IMG/VR virus record: IMGVR_UViG_3300032081_000786 | Coordinates: 1 to 27,362 of that record | Length of the DNA stretch: 27,362 nucleotides | Strand: one strand, 5' to 3' | Source of the DNA: a virus | Part shown: piece by piece, positions 1 through 5,326 of the stretch | Numbering within the stretch: the stretch's first letter is position 1 | How the letters are laid out: every line of letters starts with the position of its first letter | Notes under the pieces: generated by a model | The model's input: only the letters and a program-made list of their open reading frames with translations | Told to the model about the DNA's origin: nothing | The model's database searches: none | Made by a program: the position numbers and the translations under genes

Positions 1-731
1 CGGGCCTCGGCCTGTTCGGCCTCAATCCGGTCGGCCTCGGCTTTTTCTGCAGTAAGGCGTTCCGCCTCACGGCGTGCCGCTTCCTCGGCATCTTTGCGGG
101 CGCGTTCTTCTGCTTCGGCCAGCAGTCGGGCCAGCTCGGCAGCGTCGGCCTCGCGCTGCTCGGCTGCGGCGAGCAAACTGCGGTAGTGATTCAGCGCCTG
201 TTCGTGCTTTGCCGCGGCGATGGGCTGAAATTCTTCCCATTCGCCGCCGACGGACATATTTTCAATGTCGTGCAAGACGTGGCGAACCTGCTCGGAGGTC
301 GAAACTGCGTCGGCGCGGTCCAGGTTTAAGAGATCCAACGCCTGATTATGGTGCGCAACACGTGCTTCCTCTGCAGCCTCCCAGTCCTCAGCTGGTTTCT
401 TTATCTCATCACGCAGCGCGGCAAGCCGGTCCTCGGCCAGCTTTCGACCGGCATTCACCACGGCAATCTCGTTGCGCTGTTCTTCAGTCAGCGCCTTGCC
501 CTGGCGGTCAAGCTCAGCCTTCTTGCTACTGACCGTATTGGCCAGAGAGCGCAGAGCCTTGCGGCCCTTGGCTGTGCTCGGGTCGTGGGTCAGCGCCTCT
601 GCTCGAGCAGCCGCTTCCAGCTTCGCAATGATCGGGTCCAGCGCGTTCTCGCCTTTGAACAGGCCGATCAGGTCAGTCTGTGAGGGCAGGGCGAGCGCAG
701 TGCCTGTTTCCATGGGGGATTGGTCGTTCAT
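1..731 (-). CDS. Early coiled-coil phage protein, 3' end outside window
   Basis: At least 243 residues are visible from an ATG whose first bases overlap the stop of the upstream gene (ATGA); the reading frame stays open to the left edge, so the C-terminus is missing. An AAAGGA ribosome binding site lies about 7 nt upstream. The middle has the pattern KGRKALRSLANTVSSKKAEL, common in early phage proteins found near recombination genes. From about residue 185 onward the chain is almost entirely Ala/Glu/Arg and should form a long coiled coil. It is the most distal visible gene of the leftward early operon, where lambda-like phages keep recombination functions. The function is unknown; a role next to recombination is inferred from position only. 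Confidence 0.8.
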   Translation of the reverse strand, partial: MNDQSPMETGTALALPSQTDLIGLFKGENALDPIIAKLEAAARAEALTHDPSTAKGRKALRSLANTVSSKKAELDRQGKALTEEQRNEIAVVNAGRKLAEDRLAALRDEIKKPAEDWEAAEEARVAHHNQALDLLNLDRADAVSTSEQVRHVLHDIENMSVGGEWEEFQPIAAAKHEQALNHYRSLLAAAEQREADAAELARLLAEAEERARKDAEEAARREAERLTAEKAEADRIEAEQAEA

Positions 732-910
732 GCTGTGGTCCTTTCGGGGAGATGCAAGGGGGTGGGCTGATCAATCAGCCGGTCAGTTTCGCCACACATG
801 CGGCGCAAAACGGCTTGGTCTTCGGGTGCTACGCTCGGGTCACGCATCGCTGCCCTACAGACGGCATAGAGATCATCGCTGAGCTTGCGGAGGGAGGTTG
901 CGTAATCCAT
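728..910 (-). CDS. Small hypothetical early phage protein
   Basis: This encodes 60 residues starting MDYATSLRKLSDDL. In-frame GTG and TTG codons lie just upstream (916 and 913), but the ATG at 910 is preferred because it shares a base with the stop of the preceding gene (TGATG). The stop overlaps the next start (ATGA at 728-731). The protein is soluble and probably helical, with two cysteines and no recognised domain. It sits inside a run of coupled small ORFs in the leftward early operon. The function is unknown. Confidence 0.65.
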   Translation of the reverse strand: MDYATSLRKLSDDLYAVCRAAMRDPSVAPEDQAVLRRMCGETDRLIDQPTPLHLPERTTA

Positions 911-1086
911 CAACACGCCCCGCAGGAGTGGGCGCGATCCAGCTCGTGGGCGATGTGATTGGATGCTGTGGTGTCGGCGAAGCTTGCGAATGCGAGGCAG
1001 GCCAGAAACGCTACGGCCAAGATGATGGCAGCGCGGGCACGGTATTCGCGCCGGATCTGGCGGGGATTGCGAAGATCGGGGTTCAT
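910..1086 (-). CDS. Small exported or membrane protein of the early operon
   Basis: This encodes 58 residues. An upstream in-frame start at 1179 exists, but the ATG at 1086 is chosen because GGAG lies about 9 nt before it and it begins 1 nt after the stop of a separate 48-codon gene. Residues 1-18 are basic (several Arg), residues 19-37 form one hydrophobic stretch (AIILAVAFLACLAFASFA), and the short tail is Cys/His-containing (ELDRAHSCGAC). This fits a signal peptide or a single-span inner-membrane protein with the C-terminus in the periplasm. The function is unknown. Confidence 0.6.
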   Translation of the reverse strand: MNPDLRNPRQIRREYRARAAIILAVAFLACLAFASFADTTASNHIAHELDRAHSCGAC

Positions 1087-1087
1087 T

Positions 1088-1234
1088 TCAGGTCTCCAAA
1101 TCGAATTCAGCGCGGCGGGCCAGATCGGCGACGTGCTCACGGTCGATGCGATCGAGAAGCAGATCATCCAAGAGGCCATCAGGCTCAGGAAAAGGGCGGG
1201 GCGGGAACAGGAGGGCCAGCAGCTTGCGGATCAC
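1088..1234 (-). CDS. Short coupled hypothetical protein (48 aa)
   Basis: A GTG start at 1234 overlaps the stop of the upstream gene (GTGA), and the stop lies 1 nt before the ATG of the next gene. The 48-residue product starts (M)IRKLLALLFPPRPFPEPDG and ends in an acidic helix rich in Leu, Asp and Arg. Evidence is the perfect fit into the chain of overlapping starts and stops: without it there would be an unexplained 145-bp hole in a fully packed operon. No domain is recognised. Confidence 0.55.
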   Translation of the reverse strand: MIRKLLALLFPPRPFPEPDGLLDDLLLDRIDREHVADLARRAEFDLET

Positions 1235-1593
1235 AGCCCGGCCTCCCGCTCGGCGCGCTCATTGTCGTCACGGCTCTGTGCTGCTTGCTGGGCCGGGCTC
1301 ACGGTCTGGCACTTTTCACACCAGTGATCGCCGTCGTTGTCGGTCGCAGCATCTTCGAGCGGCACCGCGACATCGCATCCAGCGCATTGAACGTGAGCGT
1401 CTGTACAGCCATTGCAGCACGGGCCGAGATATCGGGTCTTCATCGCGTCGTTGTGGTGCCGGGGATAGCTGGACACGTCCATGTCGGAGCGGAACAAGGT
1501 GTCATCATTGCAGCAGGCGCATGTGCAGCAACCGTCGATTGGAGGCAGGTTGCGCGAGATCAGGGCAACGCTGATAATGCTGTGGGCGGTCAT
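1231..1593 (-). CDS. Cysteine-rich, probably zinc-binding early protein
   Basis: This encodes 120 residues. The ATG overlaps the stop of the upstream gene (ATGA at 1590-1593) and the stop overlaps the GTG of the downstream 48-codon gene. Several Cys pairs occur: a CCTCACC cluster near residues 22-28, CCNGC near 59-63, CAGC near 70-73 and CEKC near 92-95, consistent with one or two zinc-ribbon-like folds. A second possible start is Met51 (MKTRYLGPCC). The substrate is unknown; phage zinc-ribbon proteins of this size often bind nucleic acid or host proteins, but that is only a family-level expectation. Confidence 0.65.
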   Translation of the reverse strand: MTAHSIISVALISRNLPPIDGCCTCACCNDDTLFRSDMDVSSYPRHHNDAMKTRYLGPCCNGCTDAHVQCAGCDVAVPLEDAATDNDGDHWCEKCQTVSPAQQAAQSRDDNERAEREAGL

Positions 1594-1853
1594 GCTGCAC
1601 CGCCAGCCGTCAGGGCCATTTGGCGCATGATGCGACGATATATGGTGCGGAAGCGGGCGGCGACATGGACTGGAAGATCAACGCCGTCCTGAAGCGCCCA
1701 TGCGCGGATGGCGATTTCTTTTAGACTCTCCCCGTTGCGTAAGGCGTCAGCGATGCGAACCAGATCGACATGAGGCGTGAAGTCAGCAGATGCAGAAAGG
1801 AGGTCGGGTTTCGCGATGATGCGTTCTGCCAATTTGGTGCGGAAGGTATCCAT
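1590..1853 (-). CDS. First gene of leftward early operon, hypothetical
   Basis: This encodes 87 residues starting MDTFRTKLAERIIAKPDLLS. GGAGAG lies about 6 nt upstream of the ATG. It is the first gene after the repressor-controlled leftward promoter at 1889-1917, so it should be made immediately on induction or infection, the position occupied by N in lambda. It is not Arg-rich and shows no N-like features. It is predicted all-helical, and residues about 38-50 (ALRNGESLKEIA) could be part of a helix-turn-helix. The function is unknown. Confidence 0.7.
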   Translation of the reverse strand: MDTFRTKLAERIIAKPDLLSASADFTPHVDLVRIADALRNGESLKEIAIRAWALQDGVDLPVHVAARFRTIYRRIMRQMALTAGGAA

Positions 1854-1888
1854 GTCTCTCTCCGTTGCAGGGTGGTGCGTTGGAGATA

Positions 1889-1917
1889 GGTGTAGTACAT
1901 GAAATATGTACAGTCAA
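1889..1917 (-). promoter_or_regulatory. Leftward early promoter (pL-like) with operator as spacer
   Basis: Read on the minus strand: -35 TTGACT (1917-1912), then exactly 17 bp which are the perfect palindromic operator, then a weak -10 TACACC (1894-1889). The predicted transcription start is near 1882, about 29 nt before the first ATG at 1853. The -10 match is poor, so the promoter call rests mainly on the shared layout with the rightward promoter at 3878-3906. Confidence 0.6.
1895..1911. promoter_or_regulatory. Operator oL1, perfect palindrome
   Basis: GTACAT, GAAAT, ATGTAC: two perfect 6-bp half-sites with a 5-bp centre. It matches the half-sites of the operator at 3884-3900 exactly and lies between the -35 and -10 hexamers of the leftward promoter. 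It is the likely binding site of the repressor encoded at 3491-3823 and/or the Cro-like protein at 3913-4134. Confidence 0.75.
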
Positions 1918-1925
1918 CGATAAAA

Positions 1926-1942
1926 GTACATTTAATATGAAC
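1926..1942. promoter_or_regulatory. Operator oL2, imperfect copy
   Basis: GTACAT, TTAAT, ATGAAC: the same 17-bp architecture with one mismatch in the right half-site. Its centre is 31 bp from that of oL1, about three helical turns, so dimers on both sites would sit on the same face of the DNA. Confidence 0.65.
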
Positions 1943-2005
1943 CTTCGTCTTTCATGGCGTGAGTCGCAATGCTACAACAACCCTGCCGACGCGGTGTCGG
2001 TGCAC

Positions 2006-2028
2006 AAAAAAACCCGCCGGAGCGGGTT
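2006..2028 (-). terminator. Terminator of the lysogeny operon
   Basis: Read on the minus strand, AACCCGC, a 4-nt loop (TCCG) and GCGGGTT are followed by more T residues (seven T in all including the end of the stem). This is a strong intrinsic terminator 33 bp after the stop of the gene ending at 2061. It isolates the repressor operon from the leftward early promoter just beyond it. Confidence 0.85.
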
Positions 2029-2060
2029 AGGTAGTTCTGCGCAGATGGTGAGTGCTCTTG

Positions 2061-2795
2061 TCAGGCGGCAGCAAGCTTATAGATTTCTATGTCGTCGTCC
2101 TCACCGATAACCCTAGCCACTTCTCGGATCATTTGAGCTTTGGGGTCGAGGTTCTTAGTGTCGGAGAAGACAGCGTGCAGGGCAACATCTGATCGACGGC
2201 CCAGATCAGAGAACATCAAAAACTTTGCCGATACCGAGCCTGAATGGTTTGCTACTGGTTCAAAAATCAGTTTTTTGTTGCTGTGAAGGTCCACCACGTT
2301 GTGAACCTCCCAGTCGGCCCGTTCGCCATGGATGGAAATTTCTCGATGCACATTTGCGTCTGGGAAGGCCAGCCTAACCCGGTCATAAATAAATTCTTTC
2401 CGTTTGCTCTCTCGGCGTCCAGCATCGCTCAGAATTGCCGCCGCAGCCGACTTGGCGGAGGCGTTCGCAACTGCGATCAATCCCGCAGCCAGCGATCCGA
2501 TTGGCAATTGGAGGGCGAGGACTGCATGGCCGTCAAACTTTAGGCCGTGCTTTCGTGCCTCTAAATCAGCAATTTTGCGATAGCCGGTATCTGGGCACAG
2601 CTGTTCAGCCTCCCAGAGCCCCATTCCCATATCGGAAATCAAAGCTTCGCGTTTGCCGATGGATATTTCCATGGTTGTCAGAGCGCCACTTGGGTACTGC
2701 ACCGGTAGCGACACAAGTTGCCGATCACCTTCAGCCCAAGTGAAGGTGATGCCTTGCAGTGCTTCATTGGCAATTTGCTCGATCCGGCGGGTCAC
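2061..2795 (-). CDS. Lysogeny-module protein, DUF1828/DUF1829-like
   Basis: This encodes 244 residues with a GTG start overlapping the stop of the upstream gene (GTGA at 2792-2795). The N-terminal third (about 25-70) has beta-strand-rich segments ending in ALISDMGMGLWEAEQL, which resembles DUF1828 proteins (a 'SD.G' strand-turn after a polar strand pair). The C-terminal part (about 135-230) has REISIHGERADWEVHNVVDL followed by KLIFEPV and FLMFSDLGRR, which resembles DUF1829. I recall these as paired domains of unknown function; the assignment is from memory of patterns. The base composition is clearly more AT-rich than the flanking genes. It is the last gene before the terminator at 2006-2028 and should be expressed with the repressor in the lysogen, as lambda rexB is. 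Confidence 0.75.
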   Translation of the reverse strand: MTRRIEQIANEALQGITFTWAEGDRQLVSLPVQYPSGALTTMEISIGKREALISDMGMGLWEAEQLCPDTGYRKIADLEARKHGLKFDGHAVLALQLPIGSLAAGLIAVANASAKSAAAAILSDAGRRESKRKEFIYDRVRLAFPDANVHREISIHGERADWEVHNVVDLHSNKKLIFEPVANHSGSVSAKFLMFSDLGRRSDVALHAVFSDTKNLDPKAQMIREVARVIGEDDDIEIYKLAAA

Positions 2796-3289
2796 AGAAG
2801 CATTCCTTGTTCCGGCGGGGCAGGTAAATCCGGCGGTCTTTTGATGTTGATCCTATCGCAGAAATAATCAAGTGAGGTTTGGTATTCTGACAAAATTATA
2901 GGCAGAGGTCTCGCGAACCTTGAGGGCTCTCTATCATCTATCCTGTCCCAAAATCCATGCTCGTGATTATCGCCAGGCTTGAACATTCTGCCGCTGTCTG
3001 GGTCGTTGGGCTTAAAAGGGTTGCTGTGTGGCCCGGTTGGATTCAGGTCAAGGGCGTATATTCGGTCTCGCTGCTTAAAGCCGGGCCTGCCAAGAAAGAG
3101 GCAGTAAGAAACCTTGTCACGTGAGCCCGAAGATATCCGTACGACCATTGTGAGCAGGTTTATCTTTGCGTGCTTCGCGTCAAAACCACAAGTGATTTTG
3201 CGGGCCCCGTCGCTTTCGCCCCAAATACTGAGCGCTATTGTCTTTTCCACGGTGAACAGCTCTTGGGCCAGCCGGTCATCGAAGGTCAC
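2792..3289 (-). CDS. Lysogeny-module partner protein, possibly DUF6978-like
   Basis: This encodes 165 residues with a GTG start (MTFDDRLAQELFTVEKTIAL) that overlaps the end of a 23-codon ORF. The middle contains an N-terminal beta-rich region with SYCLFLGRPGFKQRDRIYAL, then LDLNPTGPHSNPF and a His-containing block NHEHGFWDRIDDREPSRFA at about 108-126. The spacing of H-x-N-P and H-x-H resembles DUF6978-type proteins, but this is a tentative recollection. It is strictly coupled to the downstream gene, so the two products probably act together. No membrane segment is seen, so it is not a RexB-type channel. The function is unknown; a defence or superinfection-exclusion role is inferred from position. 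Confidence 0.7.
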   Translation of the reverse strand: MTFDDRLAQELFTVEKTIALSIWGESDGARKITCGFDAKHAKINLLTMVVRISSGSRDKVSYCLFLGRPGFKQRDRIYALDLNPTGPHSNPFKPNDPDSGRMFKPGDNHEHGFWDRIDDREPSRFARPLPIILSEYQTSLDYFCDRINIKRPPDLPAPPEQGMLL

Positions 3290-3357
3290 ACCCGCCCCGC
3301 CAGATCAGCAGGGAGATGCAGTCGAACCCGCGCGGCCCATTTCAACCGAAGGTTCAA
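3286..3357 (-). CDS. Possible 23-aa linking ORF
   Basis: A TTG start overlaps the stop of the preceding 41-residue ORF (TTGA), and its own TGA overlaps the GTG start of the next gene. The peptide starts (M)NLRLKWAARVRLHLPADL and is basic and amphipathic. It may be a true small protein, or serve only to carry ribosomes from one gene to the next. Evidence is purely the double overlap. Confidence 0.3.
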   Translation of the reverse strand: MNLRLKWAARVRLHLPADLAGRV

Positions 3358-3479
3358 GATCCTGCACTCGGCGTCTTGACCCGACTCAACCAGTCCGACA
3401 GTGTGAACGGATCGTGAACATTGGAGGCAGGTATGCGGTCAGCAGTGATGTATTGGCTCGGAGTTAGGCTTCGTCGCAT
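3354..3479 (-). CDS. 41-aa small protein downstream of the repressor
   Basis: The ATG lies 12 nt after the repressor stop codon, with GAGG about 9-10 nt upstream that overlaps that stop. The product starts MRRSLTPSQYITADRIPASN and ends SDWLSRVKTPSAGS. It fills most of the gap between repressor and the two-gene module, and its stop overlaps a TTG start (TTGA). No family is recognised. Because of the good ribosome binding site I consider translation likely. Confidence 0.5.
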   Translation of the reverse strand: MRRSLTPSQYITADRIPASNVHDPFTLSDWLSRVKTPSAGS

Positions 3480-3490
3480 TGGGTTCGACC

Positions 3491-3823
3491 TCAATTACCT
3501 GATTGATCCGGTTCACTCTCTAAAGCTGCGAGCGCATCGAAAAGAAGATCCTGAACATCACCGGGGAGCTGGGCAAAATCGCCGTGGATCATGAAATTGA
3601 GGTCGATCCTGAACTCCCTGTGGAGATAGAGAAGAACGGAACGGTTGGGGAACGCCATGCCCTTCTCAGCATTACTGACAGCAGCCTTCTTTACGCCTCC
3701 AGCCTTTCCCAGCCCTTCTTGACTTAGGCCGCTTACGCGCCTGGCGGCGCGAAATCGAAATGCCGCAGCATCTTTATCGGCATCACCGGTCCGGGCCAAA
3801 CGTCTCTTTTCTTTATGATCCAT
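3491..3823 (-). CDS. Prophage repressor, XRE-type HTH (CI-like)
   Basis: This encodes 110 residues from the ATG at 3823. An upstream in-frame ATG (3889) lies inside the operator and is rejected. Residues about 20-75 form an HTH_3/XRE domain: FRFRAARRVSGLSQEGLGKA, then GVKKAAVSNAEKGMAFPNRS. The C-terminal 35 residues have no Ser/Lys peptidase domain of the LexA/S24 type, so RecA-stimulated self-cleavage is not expected. There is no ribosome binding site, but a promoter on the minus strand (3830-3858) places the predicted +1 on the A of the ATG, so the message may be leaderless, as for lambda cI from pRM. It should bind the four 17-bp operators flanking the module. Confidence 0.85.
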   Translation of the reverse strand: MDHKEKRRLARTGDADKDAAAFRFRAARRVSGLSQEGLGKAGGVKKAAVSNAEKGMAFPNRSVLLYLHREFRIDLNFMIHGDFAQLPGDVQDLLFDALAALESEPDQSGN

Positions 3824-3829
3824 GGGCGA

Positions 3830-3858
3830 ATTTTGCCTTACGGTACATGGAAAGTGAA
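3830..3858 (-). promoter_or_regulatory. Repressor maintenance promoter (pRM-like)
   Basis: Minus strand: -35 TTCACT (3858-3853), 17-bp spacer, -10 CAAAAT (3835-3830). The predicted +1 is position 3823, the A of the repressor ATG. The imperfect operator at 3843-3859 covers the -35 and most of the spacer, suggesting negative autoregulation or repression by the Cro-like protein. Confidence 0.5.
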
Positions 3859-3859
3859 C
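3843..3859. promoter_or_regulatory. Operator oR2, imperfect copy
   Basis: GTACAT, GGAAA, GTGAAC: left half-site perfect, right half-site with two changes. Its centre is 41 bp from that of oR1, about four helical turns. It overlaps the repressor promoter, as oR3 does in lambda. Confidence 0.55.
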
Positions 3860-3877
3860 GTTTCTATTTTCTAACTC

Positions 3878-3906
3878 TTGCAGGTACATGTAATATGTAC
3901 TATTGC
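3878..3906 (+). promoter_or_regulatory. Rightward early promoter (pR-like) with operator as spacer
   Basis: TTGCAG (3878-3883), then the 17-bp operator, then TATTGC (3901-3906). The predicted +1 is 3913, the A of the Cro-like ATG. Binding to the operator would cover the whole space between the two polymerase contact hexamers. Confidence 0.65.
3884..3900. promoter_or_regulatory. Operator oR1, perfect palindrome
   Basis: GTACAT, GTAAT, ATGTAC. Half-sites are identical to oL1 at 1895-1911; only two of the five central bases differ. It is the spacer of the rightward early promoter. Confidence 0.75.
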
Positions 3907-3912
3907 TTGATC

Positions 3913-4134
3913 ATGATCAAAATTTCAGACATCTGTGATGCCCTCGGGCGCAAGGAAATGGGGGCGCGGCTCGGTGTGAGCAAAGCGGCCATTGGGAATG
4001 CAGTGTCGGACGGAAAGTTTCCGTCCCGCTGGTACAAAGTGATCTCTCACATGTGCGCGGATGCAGACATCGAGTGCCCGATGTCGCTCTTCAATTTTGC
4101 CGACGAAAGTGTGGCATCCGAGGACGCCGCCTGA
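3913..4134 (+). CDS. Cro-like HTH regulator
   Basis: This encodes 73 residues (MIKISDICDALGRKEMGARL...). It holds a compact helix-turn-helix at about residues 14-36 (KEMGARLGVSKAAIGNAVSD) followed by GKFPSRWYKVI, typical of small Cro/YdaS-type phage regulators. It is divergent from the repressor across the operator region, exactly like cro in lambda. The start is the ATG at 3913, since an earlier in-frame ATG is inside the operator. No ribosome binding site is seen and the promoter predicts +1 at this A, so the first gene is probably translated from a leaderless message. Its stop overlaps a 31-codon ORF (TGATG). Confidence 0.85.
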   Translation: MIKISDICDALGRKEMGARLGVSKAAIGNAVSDGKFPSRWYKVISHMCADADIECPMSLFNFADESVASEDAA

Positions 4135-4229
4135 TGTCCTTCGTCTCTTTATCAAAAACACTCGTTCCATTCTTGGAACCTGCGCTGGCTTGCCCCGTGC
4201 AGCAAGAAAACAGGGTTTCTCATGCGTAA
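4134..4229 (+). CDS. Possible 31-aa coupled ORF
   Basis: The ATG shares a base with the stop of the Cro-like gene (TGATG), and the ORF ends 5 nt inside the next gene (ATGCGTAA). The peptide starts MSFVSLSKTLVPFLEPALAC and has no known relative to me. It fills the only gap between the two regulator genes. A palindrome, GTTCCA-TTCT-TGGAAC, lies within it at 4164-4179. Confidence 0.35.
   Translation: MSFVSLSKTLVPFLEPALACPVQQENRVSHA
4164..4179. promoter_or_regulatory. 16-bp palindrome, possible regulator site or hairpin
   Basis: GTTCCA, TTCT, TGGAAC: perfect 6-bp arms, 43 bp upstream of the CII-like gene. It differs from the repressor operator family. It could be a binding site of a second regulator or a small RNA hairpin. 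No T-tract follows, so it is not an intrinsic terminator. Confidence 0.35.
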
Positions 4230-4635
4230 AGTTTACGAAGGCGCAGCGATCCGGTCGCTCTATCGCCAGCTGGTCGAGGACTTTGGCGGCTTTGATGCTG
4301 CCGCGGCGTTCTTGGGTCACTCCAAGGGCACGATTTCCAAGCAGTGCTCGGGCGATGCTGCAATCGGCTGTGACAGCTTTGGCCCGCTCGAGGATGCTGT
4401 GGGGCGCTGGCCGATCACGCGACTGATGTTTGATCGACTGAAGGGCACTGATGCCTCCGGTCAGGTGAATACCCAAGCGGATCAAGCCTTGCGAGAGGCG
4501 GCAGACCTTGCACCTGCGATATTTGCGCTTCTAGTCGACGGCGACCCAGAACCCTTGAGGAAGGAAGGGCCCGAAGCGATGGCGGCTTTGGCGGAGCTTA
4601 TGCGGTCAGTGAATTCGGGGGGTGGAGGTGAATAA
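4222..4635 (+). CDS. CII-like phage regulatory protein
   Basis: This encodes 137 residues. Residues about 10-70 resemble phage regulatory CII-type proteins: a helical YRQLVEDFGGFDAAAAFL, a turn and recognition-like helix GHSKGTISKQCSG, then PLEDAVGRWPITRLMFDRL. The C-terminal half is helical and acidic and ends in a Gly-rich tail overlapping the next gene. Position after the Cro-like gene matches lambda cII. Weak AGGG precedes the ATG, and the upstream 31-codon ORF ends within it, so it may be coupled. The DNA target is unknown. Confidence 0.6.
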   Translation: MRKVYEGAAIRSLYRQLVEDFGGFDAAAAFLGHSKGTISKQCSGDAAIGCDSFGPLEDAVGRWPITRLMFDRLKGTDASGQVNTQADQALREAADLAPAIFALLVDGDPEPLRKEGPEAMAALAELMRSVNSGGGGE

Positions 4636-5326
4636 GCCAGCCTCAGCGCATGGTTTGTCAAGGGCAATCCTAGGCAATCGAAAGCCCCCAACACTGCCAG
4701 GGAAATTCCATTTGCAACACAAGCCGCGTGATCCACGTGACCCCTTAGATTTCGACCCCACGCCCGCAAGCGCCACGCAGGCTATCCTGCGGGTCGAAGG
4801 TGACAGGATGCGGGAGATTGGCGGGCCTGTTTGGGAAAACGCCGTGGGTGCCGGCCATATTGCAAACGTCTTGCAGGACGACGGGTTCAGCGTGATCGGT
4901 TCCGATATTGTCGATCGAGGCTGGCCGGGAACGATTGTGCGCCCGTTCTACTCATGGGACGGCACCTATGAGAACATGGGGCGCGCGCCTGCAAAGATCA
5001 TTTTCACAAACCCGCCCTACGGAGAGATAACCACACGCGGGCACGGTCGCTGGCTGCGCCACACGTTCGATATGGGCGTTCGCTATGCTGCCATGCTTCT
5101 GTCTTGGGAATGGATTGCTGGCCGCATGAACGGGCTGGACGGGCTGCACTATGAGTTCCCTGTGTCGCGGGCCTATGTCTGTTGCTGGAAGATCGACTTT
5201 CGAGGGCAAGGACAGGCCCCTCAGCGGAACGGCTGGCTGGTCTGGGACCGCGACTGGCTGGGTGAAACCGTGCTGCGACGTCTGTTCAAAGACGACACGC
5301 CTAAAGGTCAGGGGAGGCTTCTATGA
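4622..5326 (+). CDS. DNA adenine/cytosine-N4 methyltransferase-like protein
   Basis: This encodes about 234 residues. A SAM-binding motif I-like stretch is WENAVGAGHIANVLQDDGFS (about 71-90) with the acidic end of strand 2 at GSDIVDRG, followed by the catalytic motif IV FTNPPYGE at about 128-135 (the [DNS]PP[YF] class that methylates exocyclic amino groups). The start is either GTG at 4622 or GTG at 4628; both overlap the end of the upstream gene. No cognate restriction gene is nearby, so it is an orphan methylase, perhaps protecting phage DNA or altering regulation. The target sequence cannot be told from here. Confidence 0.8.
   Translation: MEVNKPASAHGLSRAILGNRKPPTLPGKFHLQHKPRDPRDPLDFDPTPASATQAILRVEGDRMREIGGPVWENAVGAGHIANVLQDDGFSVIGSDIVDRGWPGTIVRPFYSWDGTYENMGRAPAKIIFTNPPYGEITTRGHGRWLRHTFDMGVRYAAMLLSWEWIAGRMNGLDGLHYEFPVSRAYVCCWKIDFRGQGQAPQRNGWLVWDRDWLGETVLRRLFKDDTPKGQGRLL

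Noticed and set aside
74-1692. Plus-strand ORFs in the leftward operon
   Set aside because: The minus strand has a complete chain of overlapping genes with ribosome binding sites; the plus frames are arginine-rich and have no signals.
3301-3370. tRNA-like T-arm strings (GGTTCGA, GGTTCAA)
   Set aside because: No acceptor, D-arm or anticodon stem could be built around them on either strand; the region is explained by two small ORFs.
4164-4179. SOS (LexA) box
   Set aside because: The palindrome GTTC-N8-GAAC does not match the alphaproteobacterial GTTC-N7-GTTC direct repeat or the GAAC-N4-GTTC type.
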